Shown: one piece after another, positions 1 through 11,394 of the stretch
How the letters are laid out: each line of letters starts with the position of its first letter
Numbering within the stretch: the first letter of the stretch is position 1
Origin: Phragmites australis
Lineage: Eukaryota > Streptophyta > Magnoliopsida > Poales > Poaceae
Direction of reading: 5' to 3'
Length of the DNA stretch: 64,000 nt
Assembly (NCBI RefSeq): GCF_958298935.1
Contig: NC_084943.1
Coordinates: 10,778,001 to 10,842,000, forward strand
Program-made: the position numbers and the translations under genes
The notes under the pieces: model-generated
What the model was told of the DNA's origin: nothing
What the model saw: only the letters and a program-made list of their open reading frames with translations
Database searches by the model: none

Positions 1-1234
1 TAAAGAAATGTGTCACAGACCTCCATAGAATGACCTTTTGTCTTACAGCGGAAGCAGTACACCTTCTTTGATTTGTGCTTGATATATGTTGCCTCAAGAC
101 ATGTCTGCGAGGAGGTAAGGAAGGCCGCAATAGCGACTAGAGTGTTATCGCCACCCACAATCGCCTTTGTAGCATTCAGAGGGTGACCCTAGTTGTGCCC
201 ACGACCACCTATGTGTGACCCAGTACCAAGGCGTCCCCTCAGATAAGGGTGAGATGAAGAGCCAACACCGAAAGAAAAATTCCAATCCTAGGCGTTTCCA
301 GGGCCGGCATTGCCCCCGAAGCCAGCTTGATTGCCCGTTGCGTTGGCCTCAGCGAGGGATTGAAAGACGGGTACCTCAGAGCAAGCCATTGTAATCCGTC
401 CTCGCCCGCCAAAGGAGAAGGATCTCTTGTTTTGACCATGACCATTGCCCAAGCACTGGCCTTCTCCATGGTTGTCGACCTGCCGACCGGTATGGTCCAT
501 AGCTGGAACCCCCTGTTGCCCGTCGGTTGCACCCTGTGTCGGCCCCTTGTTCTGACCAGCACTGCTGGATTTGGTGTCATCCGATTGTCCACCCATGATC
601 ACCTGTGCAAATGTTGGAGAGTGAGCGACAGGAATATGCAAAGGTTTAGGCCGATCTTGATGAAAGATTGGAAGATGTGCAGCAGCGTCGGAAAATGGAA
701 AGGATTTGGTGGTGAAATATCCTGGGAAAGCTCCTGGGATTGCTGGCCAAAATTGGACCTTCCAATCTGAATCTCCGAAGGCTCCCCCATAAGGAAATCG
801 CCTAGGACCACCACTAGTTGCGGCTGGCGTTTGGGCAGCGGCCCTTGCCATGGACGCATGAGCCAACCACGAGGCTTCCCACATCCACGACTGGGATGGT
901 CACTTCATGAAGGTTGAGCAGGGGACTTCTGCTTTTGAACCTTGATGGCAATGTCCTGGACGCTCAATTGCTTGACCACAGCCTCCACAATTTGTGCCGC
1001 CAGCGAGGAATTGCTGTCATCCTCGGCAGCCTCCTCCGCTCAAAAGATCTCGTCATCTGAGAAGCCGGCCAAGCACGCGGCTTGGATGAACTCAGCCGTT
1101 GATGGGGATTGAGCAGCTAAGTTCTCAACCAGCGAAGGCGAGATCGGCGATGCGGCCACCATGTCGAGCCACCAGGAAAACAATTGGATGAGTGTTTGCC
1201 GGGTCAGGAGGATCCCGGTGAGCACATGATCCAC
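1..1234 (-). pseudogene. LINE ORF1-like zinc-knuckle protein remnant, runs off left edge
   Basis: Read on the minus strand, the first part (about 1234-940) encodes an acidic stretch with AACLAGFSDDEIF, then a stop codon, then a continuing segment with LAAQIVEAVVKQLSVQD. A Gly/Pro/Gln/Asn-rich linker follows (884-288). Near the left edge (about 62-5) is a CCHC zinc knuckle, CFRCKTKGHSMEVC, with spacing C-x2-C-x4-H-x4-C. Such knuckles after a low-complexity linker occur in the nucleic-acid-binding first ORF of plant LINE-like elements and related gag-like proteins. At least one in-frame stop and frame changes make it a relic. The remainder lies outside the window. It abuts the 3' side of the LINE at 1353 but is probably a separate insertion, because an ORF1 should precede an ORF2, not follow it. 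Gag of another element type is possible. Confidence 0.45.
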
Positions 1235-1352
1235 AACGGACGTATGGTGGAGGGGGAGTCACGCTAGAGGCGCACCGCCGGACTGGCAGAGGATGGCCGA
1301 CCGGGATTGAGAAGACGTAAAGATAGTCTACGGGAAAACCGGGTTTCAAAAT

Positions 1353-3751
1353 TCAAACCAGAGTGTGCGATCTGTGTTGCCATGAAATTACAAAAGATAC
1401 ATAAGCATGGGTTAGAATCTCGAGCAGTTTCTCATCTAGATGCGTCCAATCAATAATGTGTAGTCTAGAACAAGAGACAGGTACACCCAGGTATTTTAAT
1501 GGCCATTTCCCTATGGCACAGTTAAACATACCAGAATAAAAAGTAGCTTTCTGATCATCCTGGCTAATAATCAAAATCACACTTTTTTGGAAATTTATTT
1601 TCAGTCTGGACATAGCTTCATATAGATAGAGAAGTAGTTTCATATTTAGAACTGATTCAGGATCATCTTGCAAACACAAGATTGTGTCATCAACATATTG
1701 AAGCACTACTACTCCATTTTCAATGTAATGAGGAACCAAACCTTTAACCAGTTGGTTCTGTTGTGGCATGTGAATCATTTTAGCCAATGAGTCTGCTGCT
1801 AAGTTGAAAAGAAAAGGTGACAAAGTATCACCTTATCTCACACCTTCCCACTTTGGAAATATGGGCCTATTTGGTTACTAACTTTCACAATTAAGGTCCC
1901 CTGCTTACTTTCACACTTAAGGTCCCCTGCATTACCACTGCTTTTATCCATTTGCACGATTTCTCACAGAATCCCTTACTTTCCAAACATTGAAATAAGA
2001 AATCCAACTTATGTTATCATAAGCTTTTTCAAAGTCTAGCTTTAAGATCACACCTTCATTTTTCCTTATCTTAGTATCATGCATAATCTCATGCAAGCTC
2101 ATGATCCCATCCATAATGTTTCTACCTTTGATAAAAGCATTTTGACATCTATTGATGATCCTTTTCATGAGTTTCTCAAGTCTTATTGTAAGAACTTCAG
2201 TGAAATCTAGTACAGAACATTCAGTAGACAAATTGTTCTATACTGTTGTATTTTGCTAGCATCTTTTAGTTTGGGCAGAAGAGTAATTATGCCATAGCTG
2301 ATTCGACTAACATCCATTTGGTGACCATGAAATTCATTAAACATATTCAACATGTCCTGTTTAACGATATCCCAACAGACCTGATAACATTCAATAGGAA
2401 TATGATCAGGCGCTGGAGCTGTATTTTTTTTCCATTGAGAAAATAGCCGCCTTAATTTTTTCCTCTGTAAATTCTATAGTCAACTACTCATTTTCTTGAG
2501 ATGATATTTTTTTCATCTTCAGTCCAACAAGCTGCATTCATTGTTAAGTCTGGTTTGTCTGCAGGACCAAAAAGGTCTTTGTAATATTCAGTTGCATGTT
2601 TCAAGATGTTTTCATCCCCTTCAATTGTTCTATCCTCTTGTTGTAAACTGAAAATTGTATTTTTCCTTTTTTTTGCCATTTGCAACACGATGGAAGAATT
2701 CTGTGTTATTATCACCTTTTAGTAGCCATTTTGTATTTAGACATTTTGTTCCAATAAAATTCCTCCTCTTCTAGAATATGCAAAAATTCTGTTTGGACAT
2801 GAGTTTTCCTGTCTAACTGACTCGCAGTAGCATATTTTTTTCTTCCAAAAGATCAAGAAGGCTCAGCAGTTCATCTTGTAACTGTTGTTTTTTCCTTTAA
2901 TCTCCCCTTTCAAATTATTGCCCCAGCCGTTAAGGAACTTCTTAACCCTTTTTTTCCTTAATAATCCAAACAGCCACAGCTAATTTGGCTTTCACAGGTT
3001 GACCCCAAATTTCACCAATTTTCTCCATAAACTCAGGATGATGCAGTCAAGAAAGTTCAAAGCTGAAAGGCTTTTTTCTGGGGAATTACAATAGGATCAG
3101 CATCAAAGGATTATGATCTGACATATATCTAGGGACTTTTCTCAAAATGGCCAAGGGGAACATTAGCTCCCAGTAGGGGTTTCCTGGTTATTACTCCATG
3201 TGTATTTGCCCCCAGATAGGTACAGCTTCCTCAATTCGTACATTTTAATAATAAAATTGAACATATCAGTATTTTTACTGCCCCCAAACTTTTTGTTCTT
3301 CTCTGAGCTAAACCTTAGTATGTTAAAGTCACCACCAATCAGCATAGGATATTTGTGGCTAGCACAAATTTGAGACAATTCAATAAGGAATTGCTCTTTA
3401 TGCTCTTCCTGGGCAGGTCCCTACACAATAACTAGGGACCATTTTTTCTGGATTTTTTTTATCATACACAGTGGCATCAACATGAAATCCACCTGAATGG
3501 AAAGACTCAACATCAAATCTATCTAAGTTCACTCCATACAATATTCCACCTGACCTACCAGATGAGGGTGGCCAGTGCCAAGCAAAAGATTTTTGAAAGT
3601 CCGCTTTTCTAAATAACCTCTCATCAAAAAATTTCCTCATGGTTTCTTGAACGCCCACAAAGTCCACGTGATAGTCATAAATGAGCTCCCTCAAATAGGT
3701 GCCCATACCTTTTTCACCAACCCCTGTACAGTTCCATATAAGCCCTTTCAT
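1353..3751 (-). pseudogene. LINE ORF2: APE-type endonuclease and reverse transcriptase (frameshifted, C-terminus missing)
   Basis: The start at 3751 reads MKGLIWNCTGVGEKG and continues with DFVGVQET, the hallmark opening of plant L1 endonucleases. The block at 3378-3163 has LIGGDFNILR (catalytic Asp/Asn region). RT follows: NAFIKGRNIMDGIM and LKLDFEKAYDNISW at 2231-1944, then GDTLSPFLFNLAADSL, the catalytic box QYVDDTI and KYLGVPVS at 1860-1353. The usual Gln before GD is a stop codon (about 1835), and frame changes occur between blocks. The protein would nick target DNA and reverse-transcribe the element RNA. Here it is broken, and the C-terminal Cys-rich domain is absent. Confidence 0.8.
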
Positions 3752-3777
3752 TTATGCGTATTTTTTCTTTCTATCTT

Positions 3778-6700
3778 TCATATTGACAGGTCTAGAGCTA
3801 ACCATAGAACCATCCCCTTCCAGCAAGGCTTGTTCAACCAAGGGGAAGCCAACCTTCTGGATCTAAATGTGGGGCTCATCTTAACTTTTTTTCTTTTCTT
3901 TTTTGACTTTTTAGAGGACACCAGTTTTAAATCATCGTCATCATATTCTTCAGATTCCCAATTCAGGAACTGCTGTTCCACAGAGGGGATATCAGCATTA
4001 TTCTCAGAATCGGCTTTATCTATCCCATCTTGTATTTTATCAGCTAAATTATGTCTAGCAATTTCTAATTCTTTTAGTAGATCAATCTTCTCCGTATCAT
4101 CAACATTAACATGCACACCCATTTGAGCTGATCTAGTAACTAAAGAAAGGTTATCTAGAACAGGAAAAGAATTTGATTTGTTTAAATTGGTACCTTCCAA
4201 ATTCTTCTTTTTGGTTAAGTCCACCGCTCTGTCAGCTACCTTCCCTTGCAACTGACCCTGCAATCTTGCACTTCTCTCAGGTTCCTTGTTGCTGTTTATC
4301 ATCTTGTTTTAAATCTTGGCTGCAGGAATATGTTGCTTTCCTTCTTTTTTCTCTTTCCTAAATTCATTCTTGCTATCCCCTTTCTGTACTCCATCAAGCA
4401 AAGATCTCTTTATCATGGACTCCTTTACCTTCCTCTTTTCCTATTGTGTCCATAGTCGACTGTATAATAGTGTTCACACTACCCACCACCTGCTGCCGAC
4501 AAGATACTTCATATGAATCATTATCACCCATCATTTCATGTTCAAGATTCTTAATCGCTTCTACTTCCACTTCCATGTCTCTGGCCACATCATCTTCCTG
4601 ACTAGAGAACTCCACCCTAGGTTCTTCCTGAGTGCCCATAGGACCGATAGAGATAACTCTAGTTTAATTACTCTCTTCAGGACCAACTACTTGAGTGTAA
4701 GGGGAACAGAGGTCTCCCTAATCTCTTTTGCATCATTAGAGTCCTCCCTATTCTCCATAATAGGTTCGAGTGGGATGATCTGCCCCCCTGCTTGTAAAGC
4801 CAGTTTGGCCTCAATAGCAGCAAGAGGATCAAACTTATATCTCACTAGTTTAGACCCATATTCATTAAGCACTACAGAAGAGTGATCATGACATTTCACC
4901 AACCAAAGCTTCATATCCTCATCTCCTTGTTCCATTGACCTATATTTAGGGATTCACCACCACCAGGGGCTATCAAATATCCAATAAGAAGACCTTCGTC
5001 TTCCTCACTGTCATCACCCAGTTCTACTTGTTCATCAGTTTGGCCTCTATTCTTTCCTTCTGGTTCCACATGTGTAATTAAGGGACCCATGGCATAATAT
5101 CCTTTTTGAGCATCTGCCATAAACTTTTTGGTTGTCTGCTTATCAGTCCCAGTGTTGGTGTCTCCTTGTTGCATCTGCCCTGATTGTGATGTACCAGCCT
5201 GCTCATTCATTTTGGGCTTCTTAGGAGAGGGTTGATCAGCGCCGGGTTTATCATGAACCCCAGTACTAATTCATTTGTTTCCATCTGGATCAGTAGTACC
5301 TTCCTGCTGTACCTCTCTTTTAAAGAAATATAAGTGTAGGTCATCCAGCACCCCTTCCATTACAGCAGGTACCTTGCTTGCATAATCATATTTCTGGAGG
5401 TTTACTTTGTCCAGTGCTAGAGTTAATCCAACCATGGAACCCACATAGAACACTGTTTCCTTAGACCTTTTGTCATATGGGATTCCTTTGATTCTAAACC
5501 ATGCCACATCAAGTGAGCCCTTAGATCCTATCGAAGATTTCCATTTGTCTACTTTTATCAGCACATATTCATCAGTTCTTGTTAACGATTTGTGAACTGC
5601 CGATCTTACGAATACGTGAATGAAGTAAGAGATACTCCCTGTAGCCGAATCGTCCGTCAAAACACAGAGATTTATACAGGTTCAGACCTCTTGAAGGATA
5701 ATAGCAATACGTCATGTGATCTTGTATTGATCTTTGAGACAGATTACAAGGGTGGTTGTGTCTTGGCTTGCCTAGATGGGATCTAAACCTAGTTGAGAGC
5801 TCCTTGCGTGTAGTCTTGGCGAGATGTCGATGTAGATCGCGAGAATAGAAAGCTCAGGGCTTGTGGTGCACTTGAGGCTTCAGTATGCTTGGGTGATGGG
5901 CATGTGTCTTGTCCTCCACAGACCCCCCTGGCTCTATATATATATATGGGGGTTGCCGTGTAACCTCTATACTTCTTTTCGAGTATGATTATGTTATCCT
6001 TAGAGATAAACTTCCATGTTTATGAGATACCCTGGTGCTCGCGGCTCGCAGGCAGTTTCCATACGTAAAAGGATTTCTTTCCTAGAAATGGACGTATGCT
6101 TCGAGAATACATGAAACTGTAGGGGATCTGGATACATATAAGATACTCATATACGGTAGTTTTGTACTATCCATCGTCAGTTCGCATGCGCATTTCAGTG
6201 AAATGTGACAAGTCAACCACCTTCTGGGCATTATTAGGAAAGCACATCTGAAACTGATTCTCTGATATCTTCTTAGCATACCATCTCCAGGCTGAATTAG
6301 GGCCTGCAAGCTTCTTGAATTCAACCTCAGTTTGCCTGGCACAAGCTGTTCCAGATTTAACAGTACTCAGAGCACAGATAGCTGTGTCTTTCATGCCTTG
6401 TTCACAAGTACTTTTGATAAAATGGAATCCCTGCCCATGTACAGCAAAACCACAAAATGCGCCATGAATTCCCAAGATCTCCTTTCTGGACAATTTTGTA
6501 TCAATATGATCTTCCATCTCACATCTGCTGCACTTGAATGTTTTGGTGCAGTTCTCTGATTTGTGTCCCAAGCGCCCACACTTGCTACATGGTTCTACTT
6601 TGTTTTTGCCTATGTTAGGATCCAGACCCCCAGCAGTAGCACTTCCTGAATTTTCTGCTTTGTCTTGTCCCAATTGTTGTCTCTAACCATTATTTTTCAG
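3778..6700 (-). pseudogene. LINE ORF1: RNA-binding protein with zinc knuckles (split and frameshifted)
   Basis: The N-terminal block (6673-6180) contains CSKCGRLGHKSENC followed by FKCSRCEMEDHI, a CCHC knuckle plus a second Cys pair. Then comes a segment with SAWRWYAKKISENQFQMCFP, resembling the DUF4283 region of plant LINE ORF1 proteins. Coding sequence is interrupted at R-T-D by the insertion at 5579-6173. It resumes on the other side with RTDEYVLIKVDKW and IKGIPYDKRSKETVFYVGS, typical of the next part of that domain. Downstream blocks (5210-4911, 4935-4687, 4639-4394, 4302-3778) are hydrophilic, Glu/Asp/Lys-rich and in changing frames. Family knowledge: ORF1 proteins bind element RNA and help form the ribonucleoprotein. 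The product cannot be intact here. Confidence 0.65.
5579..6173. mobile_element. 595-bp non-coding insertion in LINE ORF1, possible solo LTR or non-autonomous element
   Basis: This block separates two halves of the LINE ORF1 that otherwise join at R-T-D. The flanking + strand sequences TCATCAGTTC (5569-5578) and TCGTCAGTTC (6174-6183) match at 9 of 10 positions, consistent with a target-site duplication. No long terminal inverted repeat is obvious. Inside are GATTTATACAGGTTCAG (5669-5685), similar to a motif in the solo LTR at 54180-55704, and a (TA)n stretch near 5938. The motif suggests an LTR. However, a duplication of 9-10 bp fits a Mutator-like element better than an LTR element (5 bp). 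No coding potential is seen. Confidence 0.5.
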
Positions 6701-7089
6701 TTGAGGATTCCATTGTTTACAACCACCGATATTTTTCAATTCAAAACTTTGAGATTTCTCATGTGTTTCCTCATGATGCTTGTTCTCCCCGGAGTTTCAT
6801 TGAGACCATGATTGTTATTTCCTTGGAACCCCGCTCCCGTCTCCTGCCACTGAATCTGGTGCCAATGTACCTGGAAAAGAAGATCCTTAATGCTGTCAAT
6901 CTCTCGGAATAATAACTGGTCTGTACAAACTTCTTTTGTGTGCCAGTAAAATGCACACGATTACATGGCATGTGGTGCATATTTGAATTTCCACTTTTCA
7001 GAAACCAAAATATGATTGTTATATATATTTTATTTTAAAGTGAAATCATACCAGTTATATTTCTTTTTATAGATTTTGATTTATAGGGA

Positions 7090-7896
7090 AATGGAAAGTT
7101 AGAGCTGTGGAGACAGACCTTGGAGTCGAAGGGTTTTAGGCTTAGTAGAACTAAAACTGAGTACATGAGGTGCGATTTTAGTACTACTAGGCACGAGGAG
7201 GATGAGGTTTGCCTTGACGGGCAGGTGATACCTTAGAAGGATACCTTTCGATATTTGGGGTCGATGCTGCAGAAGGATGGTGAAAATCGATGAAGATGTG
7301 AGCCATCGAATCAAAGCTGGGTGGATGAAGTGGCGCCAAGCTTCCGGCGTCCTCTGCGACAAGAGAGTACCACAGAAGCTAAAAGGCAGGTTCTATAGGA
7401 TGGCAATTAGACCTGTGATGTTGTATGGCGCAGAATGTTGGCCAACTAAAAGGCAACATGTCCAACGGTTGAGTGTAGCGGAGATGCGCATGCTGAGATG
7501 GATGTGTGGCCACACAAGAAAGGATCGGGTTCGGAATGATGATATACGTGATAGAGTTGGTATAGCACCAATTGAAGAGAAGCTTGTCCAACATCGTTTG
7601 AGATGGTTTGGGCATATACAACGCAGGCCCTCAGAAGCGTCTGTACATAGCGGAAGAATAAAGCGTGCGGATAATGTCAAGAGAGGTCGAGGTAGACCAA
7701 ACTTGACATGGGAGGAGTCTGTAAAGAGGGATCTGAAAGACTGGAATATCACCAAAGAACTAGCCATGGACAGGGGTGCGTGAAAGTTAGCTATCCACGT
7801 GCCAGAGCCATGACTAGACTTGCAAGATCTTATGAGTTTCATCTCTAGCCTACCCCAACTTGTTTGGGACTGAAAGGCTTTGTTGTTGTTGTTGTT
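7090..7896 (+). mobile_element. 5'-truncated RTE-like LINE with (TTG)n tail
   Basis: The fragment encodes only the C-terminal end of an RTE-type ORF2 and ends in a short TTG microsatellite (about 7882-7896), the usual tail of RTE elements in place of poly(A). It is bounded by a perfect 12-bp direct repeat, GATTTATAGGGA (7078-7089 and 7897-7908), which extends to 14 bp if two T's shared with the tail are counted. This is a textbook 5'-truncated target-primed insertion. The same family gives the near full-length copy at 15908-19262 and two short tail fragments at 15367-15425 and 20660-20705. Confidence 0.88.
7277..7783 (+). pseudogene. C-terminal fragment of RTE-type ORF2 reverse transcriptase
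   Basis: The reading frame is continuous for 168 codons and contains RVPQKLKGRFYRMAIRPVML, GAECWPTKRQHVQRLSVAEM, MLRWMCGHTRKDRVRNDDIR and LRWFGHIQRRPSEA, a signature found at the end of plant RTE LINE proteins, after the RT core. The endonuclease and RT palm (with the YADD-like box) are absent because the copy is 5'-truncated. Residues further upstream (7100-7276) belong to the same protein in another frame. It is a dead fragment with no promoter. The equivalent region of the second copy (18567-19083) is more decayed. Confidence 0.85.
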
Positions 7897-7908
7897 GATT
7901 TATAGGGA

Positions 7909-9211
7909 TAATAATAACTTATAGAAAATTCCTATGTGCAAGCGTGCTTGAAAACTTAAAATTATGTTTGTGCCATTGCAACCATAGAATGATATTGAGA
8001 GGGAAGCACCATTGCAACGTAGGTCAGCTTGCGAATACCATAGCAAAATGCAAATATTACAATACACTAGTGTGTCTAGGGTTGCTACTAGCGCTGTCTG
8101 TGAGGGGTGAGAAATGACTGCGCCATCCTTGCCCCTTTCTTCTCTTCCCCATCTTTGCACCTCGCTGCAGCTTCACCGTTCCGCTAATACTGTTCTCCCA
8201 AATGTTGCCACCAACAGCGAGCTCTTCTCATGCCTCTTCGTTCCCCTTGGCTTCGGTTGAGTTGCTGCTGCGGATTCACCTCAACAAAGTTGTGGAAACC
8301 TTGCCTGCTCTACTGTAGTACTGACACTCATTGAGCTTGCGACTGGCATCACTGAACCAAGCTGCACCACTGTTTTCTTCCCCGTTTCCATGGTGATCTT
8401 CTTGCAACCGCAACTGCTTGGGGGCTACTTCTCCCTGTCATAACTGCAGCGATTGTAGCGGTGACATTCCGTGACCTTAACCCACCGACTGACAGCTGCT
8501 GTTGCATTTGCTTCTTTTCCCCTGTGCACACACTCTGCCATCAGGTGAGGAACATGCCCTCTTCCACCCAGCGGCAGAAGTGCCATTCTTGAAAGATTCT
8601 CCCATCTGGATGGACATCAATGGCAAAAACTTATAGGAATTCTATGGCAGTGACATATTTGGAAAATTTTTGGCCTTCTCATGGTATTGGAAAGTCGAGC
8701 TCATTTTGTGGGGGTGCCATCGGCGAGGGTGTGGGAACACTCGTGCTTGTCCACAACGAAACCCGCGTCACGTTTGCCCATTCTACACCCTCCTGTACCC
8801 ATTTTACCCTGTATTACCTATATCCATTGGGTAATCGAGTAAACCTGTAGAGTTCTTGGATATTGGTGGGGGATAGGCAAAATTGTACAGTTCTTGACAT
8901 TGTTAATTTCTTGCAAGAACGCAGAGGAACCAACAAGAATAATTGACCTTTTTTTTAAGAAAAAACCAAGAGAAACTACAATAAGTTCATGATGGATATT
9001 GGCATTTTGACAACTGCTTCTGTAGTTTGTTCCAAAGTGAAGTGAAACAAACACCACAACATCAACAATTGAATTTAATTTGGACAAGAAAATTGGTGTC
9101 AAGTCAAATCTCTAAAATGTTTAGGAACAACCATAGTTCTGTTCATGATGTTTAGGGACTTTATGAACTTAAGGGGCTTTGTATTATTCTTTTACTTCTT
9201 ATTCAGTATTC
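7909..9211. other. Non-coding stretch between RTE and Copia insertions, probably intronic or intergenic
   Basis: No conserved protein is recognisable on either strand. Several short open frames (for example 8620-8850 + and 8349-8531 -) have no known motif and no codon pattern of a gene. Because the Z-ISO exons lie downstream on the + strand beyond the Copia element, part of this stretch may belong to a Z-ISO intron. I looked here for the missing transit-peptide exon and did not find it. Confidence 0.4.
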
Positions 9212-9216
9212 CTTCA

Positions 9217-9379
9217 TGTAGAATTGGAGCAAATCACCGCACAGCACAAAGGCAGGGGTGGCATTCTATTAATAGCCAAAAGGCAAGGTTACAAGAGATT
9301 ACAATCCTCAATTAGAGGGACTAAACTAAGCAAGTAGAATAATAGAAGGAAAACCTAATATACACAATAAACTCTAATA
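9217..9379 (-). repeat. 3' LTR of Copia element (163 bp)
   Basis: Direct copy of 13789-13953. On the + strand it begins TGTAGAATTGGAGC and ends ACTCTAATA. Read in element orientation it starts TATTAGAG and ends TCTACA, so the canonical 5' TG is TA. Flanked on the left by the target duplicate CTTCA. Confidence 0.93.
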
Positions 9380-9433
9380 CCCGCCTGCAGTTGCAGCAGG
9401 AGGAGACCGGACGCAAAGACTGGACCGGAACTC

Positions 9434-11141
9434 CTAAAATAGCTGGGTCAGAAGACCCTTTGTCATGATATCGGCGAATTGATGAGAGGAGGGCACGTGC
9501 AGGACGCGAACTTCGTCGAGAGAGACCTTCTCGCGGACAAAATGAATGTTGATCTCAATGTGCTTTGTCCGCTGGTGTTGTACTGGATTGGTGGATATGT
9601 AAATGGCACTGACATTTTCACAGTACACTACGGTGGTCGAAAGAAGTGGAACATGGAGTTCCTGAAGGAGATGCCACAACCAACATCACTCAGCGACGGC
9701 ATGAGCAACAGCACGGTACTCTGCACTCGAGCGAGACACCGTGGTCTAGCGTTTGGAGGACCAAGACAATTGTCTCCGAGAAAAACACAGTAGCCGGAGG
9801 TAGAGTGTCGGGAGTCCGGGCAGCCAGCCCAGTCGGTGTCGGAGTAGGCGTTGAGGGATGTTGCCGGCGATAGGCCGATGTGTAGACCAATGTCGAGAGT
9901 ACCCTTGACGTATCTCAGGATGCGCTTGATCAGCGCAAGGTGCGGTTCCCGTGGAGCATGCATGAAGAGACACCTGCTGAACGGCGTACGCCAAATCCGG
10001 ACAGGTGAGCGCCAGGTACTGTAAGGCCCCTGCAAGACTTTGGTACTCGAATGGATCAGCAATAGGGGCACAGCCAAGGCCAGAAAGCTTAGCATGAGTG
10101 TCCACCGGTGTTGTGGTGGGGTGACATTCAGCCATGCCTGCGCGGCGGAGAAGGTCGACGGCGTACTGTCGCTGGGACAGGAACAACCCGTCGGAAGAGC
10201 GCGTGACAGAGATGTCGAGGAAGAAGTGCAGGTCGCCGAGGTCCGTCATGGTAAACTCCGAGCGGAGTCGGGTGATACAGGCGCTGAAGAAGTGCTGTAG
10301 AAGAAGCGGTGATGACGATGTCGTCGACATACAACAGCAGGTAAGCCATGTCGGTCCCCTGGCGGAGGACAAACAGGGACGTGTCGGAGGAGGACGCGAC
10401 GAAACCGAGCTGGTGGATGTAAGTGGAGAACCGCTGGTACCATGCCCGGGGAGCCTGCTTCAAGCCATAGAGGGACTTCTGGAGAAGACACATGGTCAGG
10501 ATGAGTAGGATCCACAAAGCCGGAGGGCTGCTGACAATAGACCATCTCGTCGAGAGTGCCGTGAAGAAATGCATTCTTGACGTCAAGCTGATGGATCGGC
10601 CAGGAGTGTGACGTGGCAATGGAGAGGACGGTGAGGATGGTCGTCGGTTTGACCACTAGGCTGAAGGTCTCGTCGTAGTTGATGCCGTGGTGCTGGGAGA
10701 AGCCACGAACAACCCAGCATGCCTTATGGAGAACCAGACGACCGTCGGAGTGGAACTTGTGCTTGAAGATCCACTTTTCGGAGACGATGTTGACGCCATG
10801 TGGACGAGGTGCCAGGTATTGTTGTCCATTAGAGCATTGTACTCGTCGTTCATCGCAGTACGCCAATTGGGATCAGCAAGGGCGCTGCGGTAATTGGCCG
10901 GGATGGCAGAGACAGGAGCAAGTTGAGCCGTCAAGGAGAAGAACTCCACCGAGCGGTCTGTGGCTGCACGGGACCGTATAATCATCTGGTGAGACCGAGA
11001 TGGCTGGGGCAGATGCCGAGGCAACCGGCGCAGGGTTTGGAACAGTCGACTGAATAGCAGGCAGAGAGGCCGGTGCCGATTTGACTGGCGGCAAGACCTC
11101 GGCCGAGGATGACGCCGCACGTGGCCGTCGTGTATAGACAA
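9434..11141 (-). pseudogene. Copia reverse transcriptase-RNase H region (frameshifted)
   Basis: From N- to C-terminus on the minus strand: the RT entry motif YRSALADPNWRTAMNDEYN (about 10915), IVSEKWIFKHKF, QLDVKNAFLHGTLDEMVY (catalytic Asp region), KSLYGLKQAPRAWYQRF, and the catalytic box YLLLYVDDIVI (about 10330). RNase H motifs follow: YSDTDWAGCPDSRHSTSGY, and at the end TNPVQHQRTKHIEINIHFVR plus HQFADIMTKGL. These pieces sit in at least four overlapping frames between 9434 and 11141, so several frameshifts have accumulated. The YVDD box itself is preserved. The enzyme would copy the element RNA in virus-like particles; no functional product can come from this copy. Confidence 0.9.
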
Positions 11142-11394
11142 GATGCATGGGCGGGCGGTCTGGCGCCTCAGAGGCTACGCCAGATGCTGCTGGCAGCGAG
11201 CGCTCAACACCCGAGAGTGGAGCTGTCGCCGGAGAGACCTGCAAGGGTGCCACGGTAGCAGTTCAAGGCACTGGCATGGCAAGATCATTGACTAGGAAGT
11301 CCAAGTCGGTATTAGGAGAAGACTCAGGCAAACAACCACTGTTGGCAAACGGGAAGCTGCTCTCATCAAACACGACATGGCGAGAAATGATGAC

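Larger units (their letters stand above)
1353..6990 (-). mobile_element. L1-like LINE (non-LTR retrotransposon), decayed, lacking its 3' end
   Basis: Two consecutive coding blocks on the minus strand have L1-type order. ORF1 (about 6990-3778) has tandem zinc-knuckle-like Cys/His motifs and a DUF4283-like domain. ORF2 (3751-1353) has an APE-type endonuclease followed by reverse transcriptase. ORF2 stops soon after the RT palm/thumb region: the usual C-terminal zf-RVT domain, 3' UTR and poly(A) are missing at 1353, where other repeat sequence starts. ORF1 is split by an unrelated insertion at 5579-6173. Multiple stops and frameshifts show it is inactive. I did not find target-site duplications, as expected if the 3' end was lost. 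Confidence 0.8.

Noticed and set aside
7882..7896. (TTG)n as an independent microsatellite
   Set aside because: It is the tail of the RTE element, directly followed by the target duplicate.
8349..8850. Open frames between the RTE and Copia insertions that might be Z-ISO exon 1
   Set aside because: No transit-peptide-like start, no match to the Z-ISO N-terminal region and no splice donor in the right phase.
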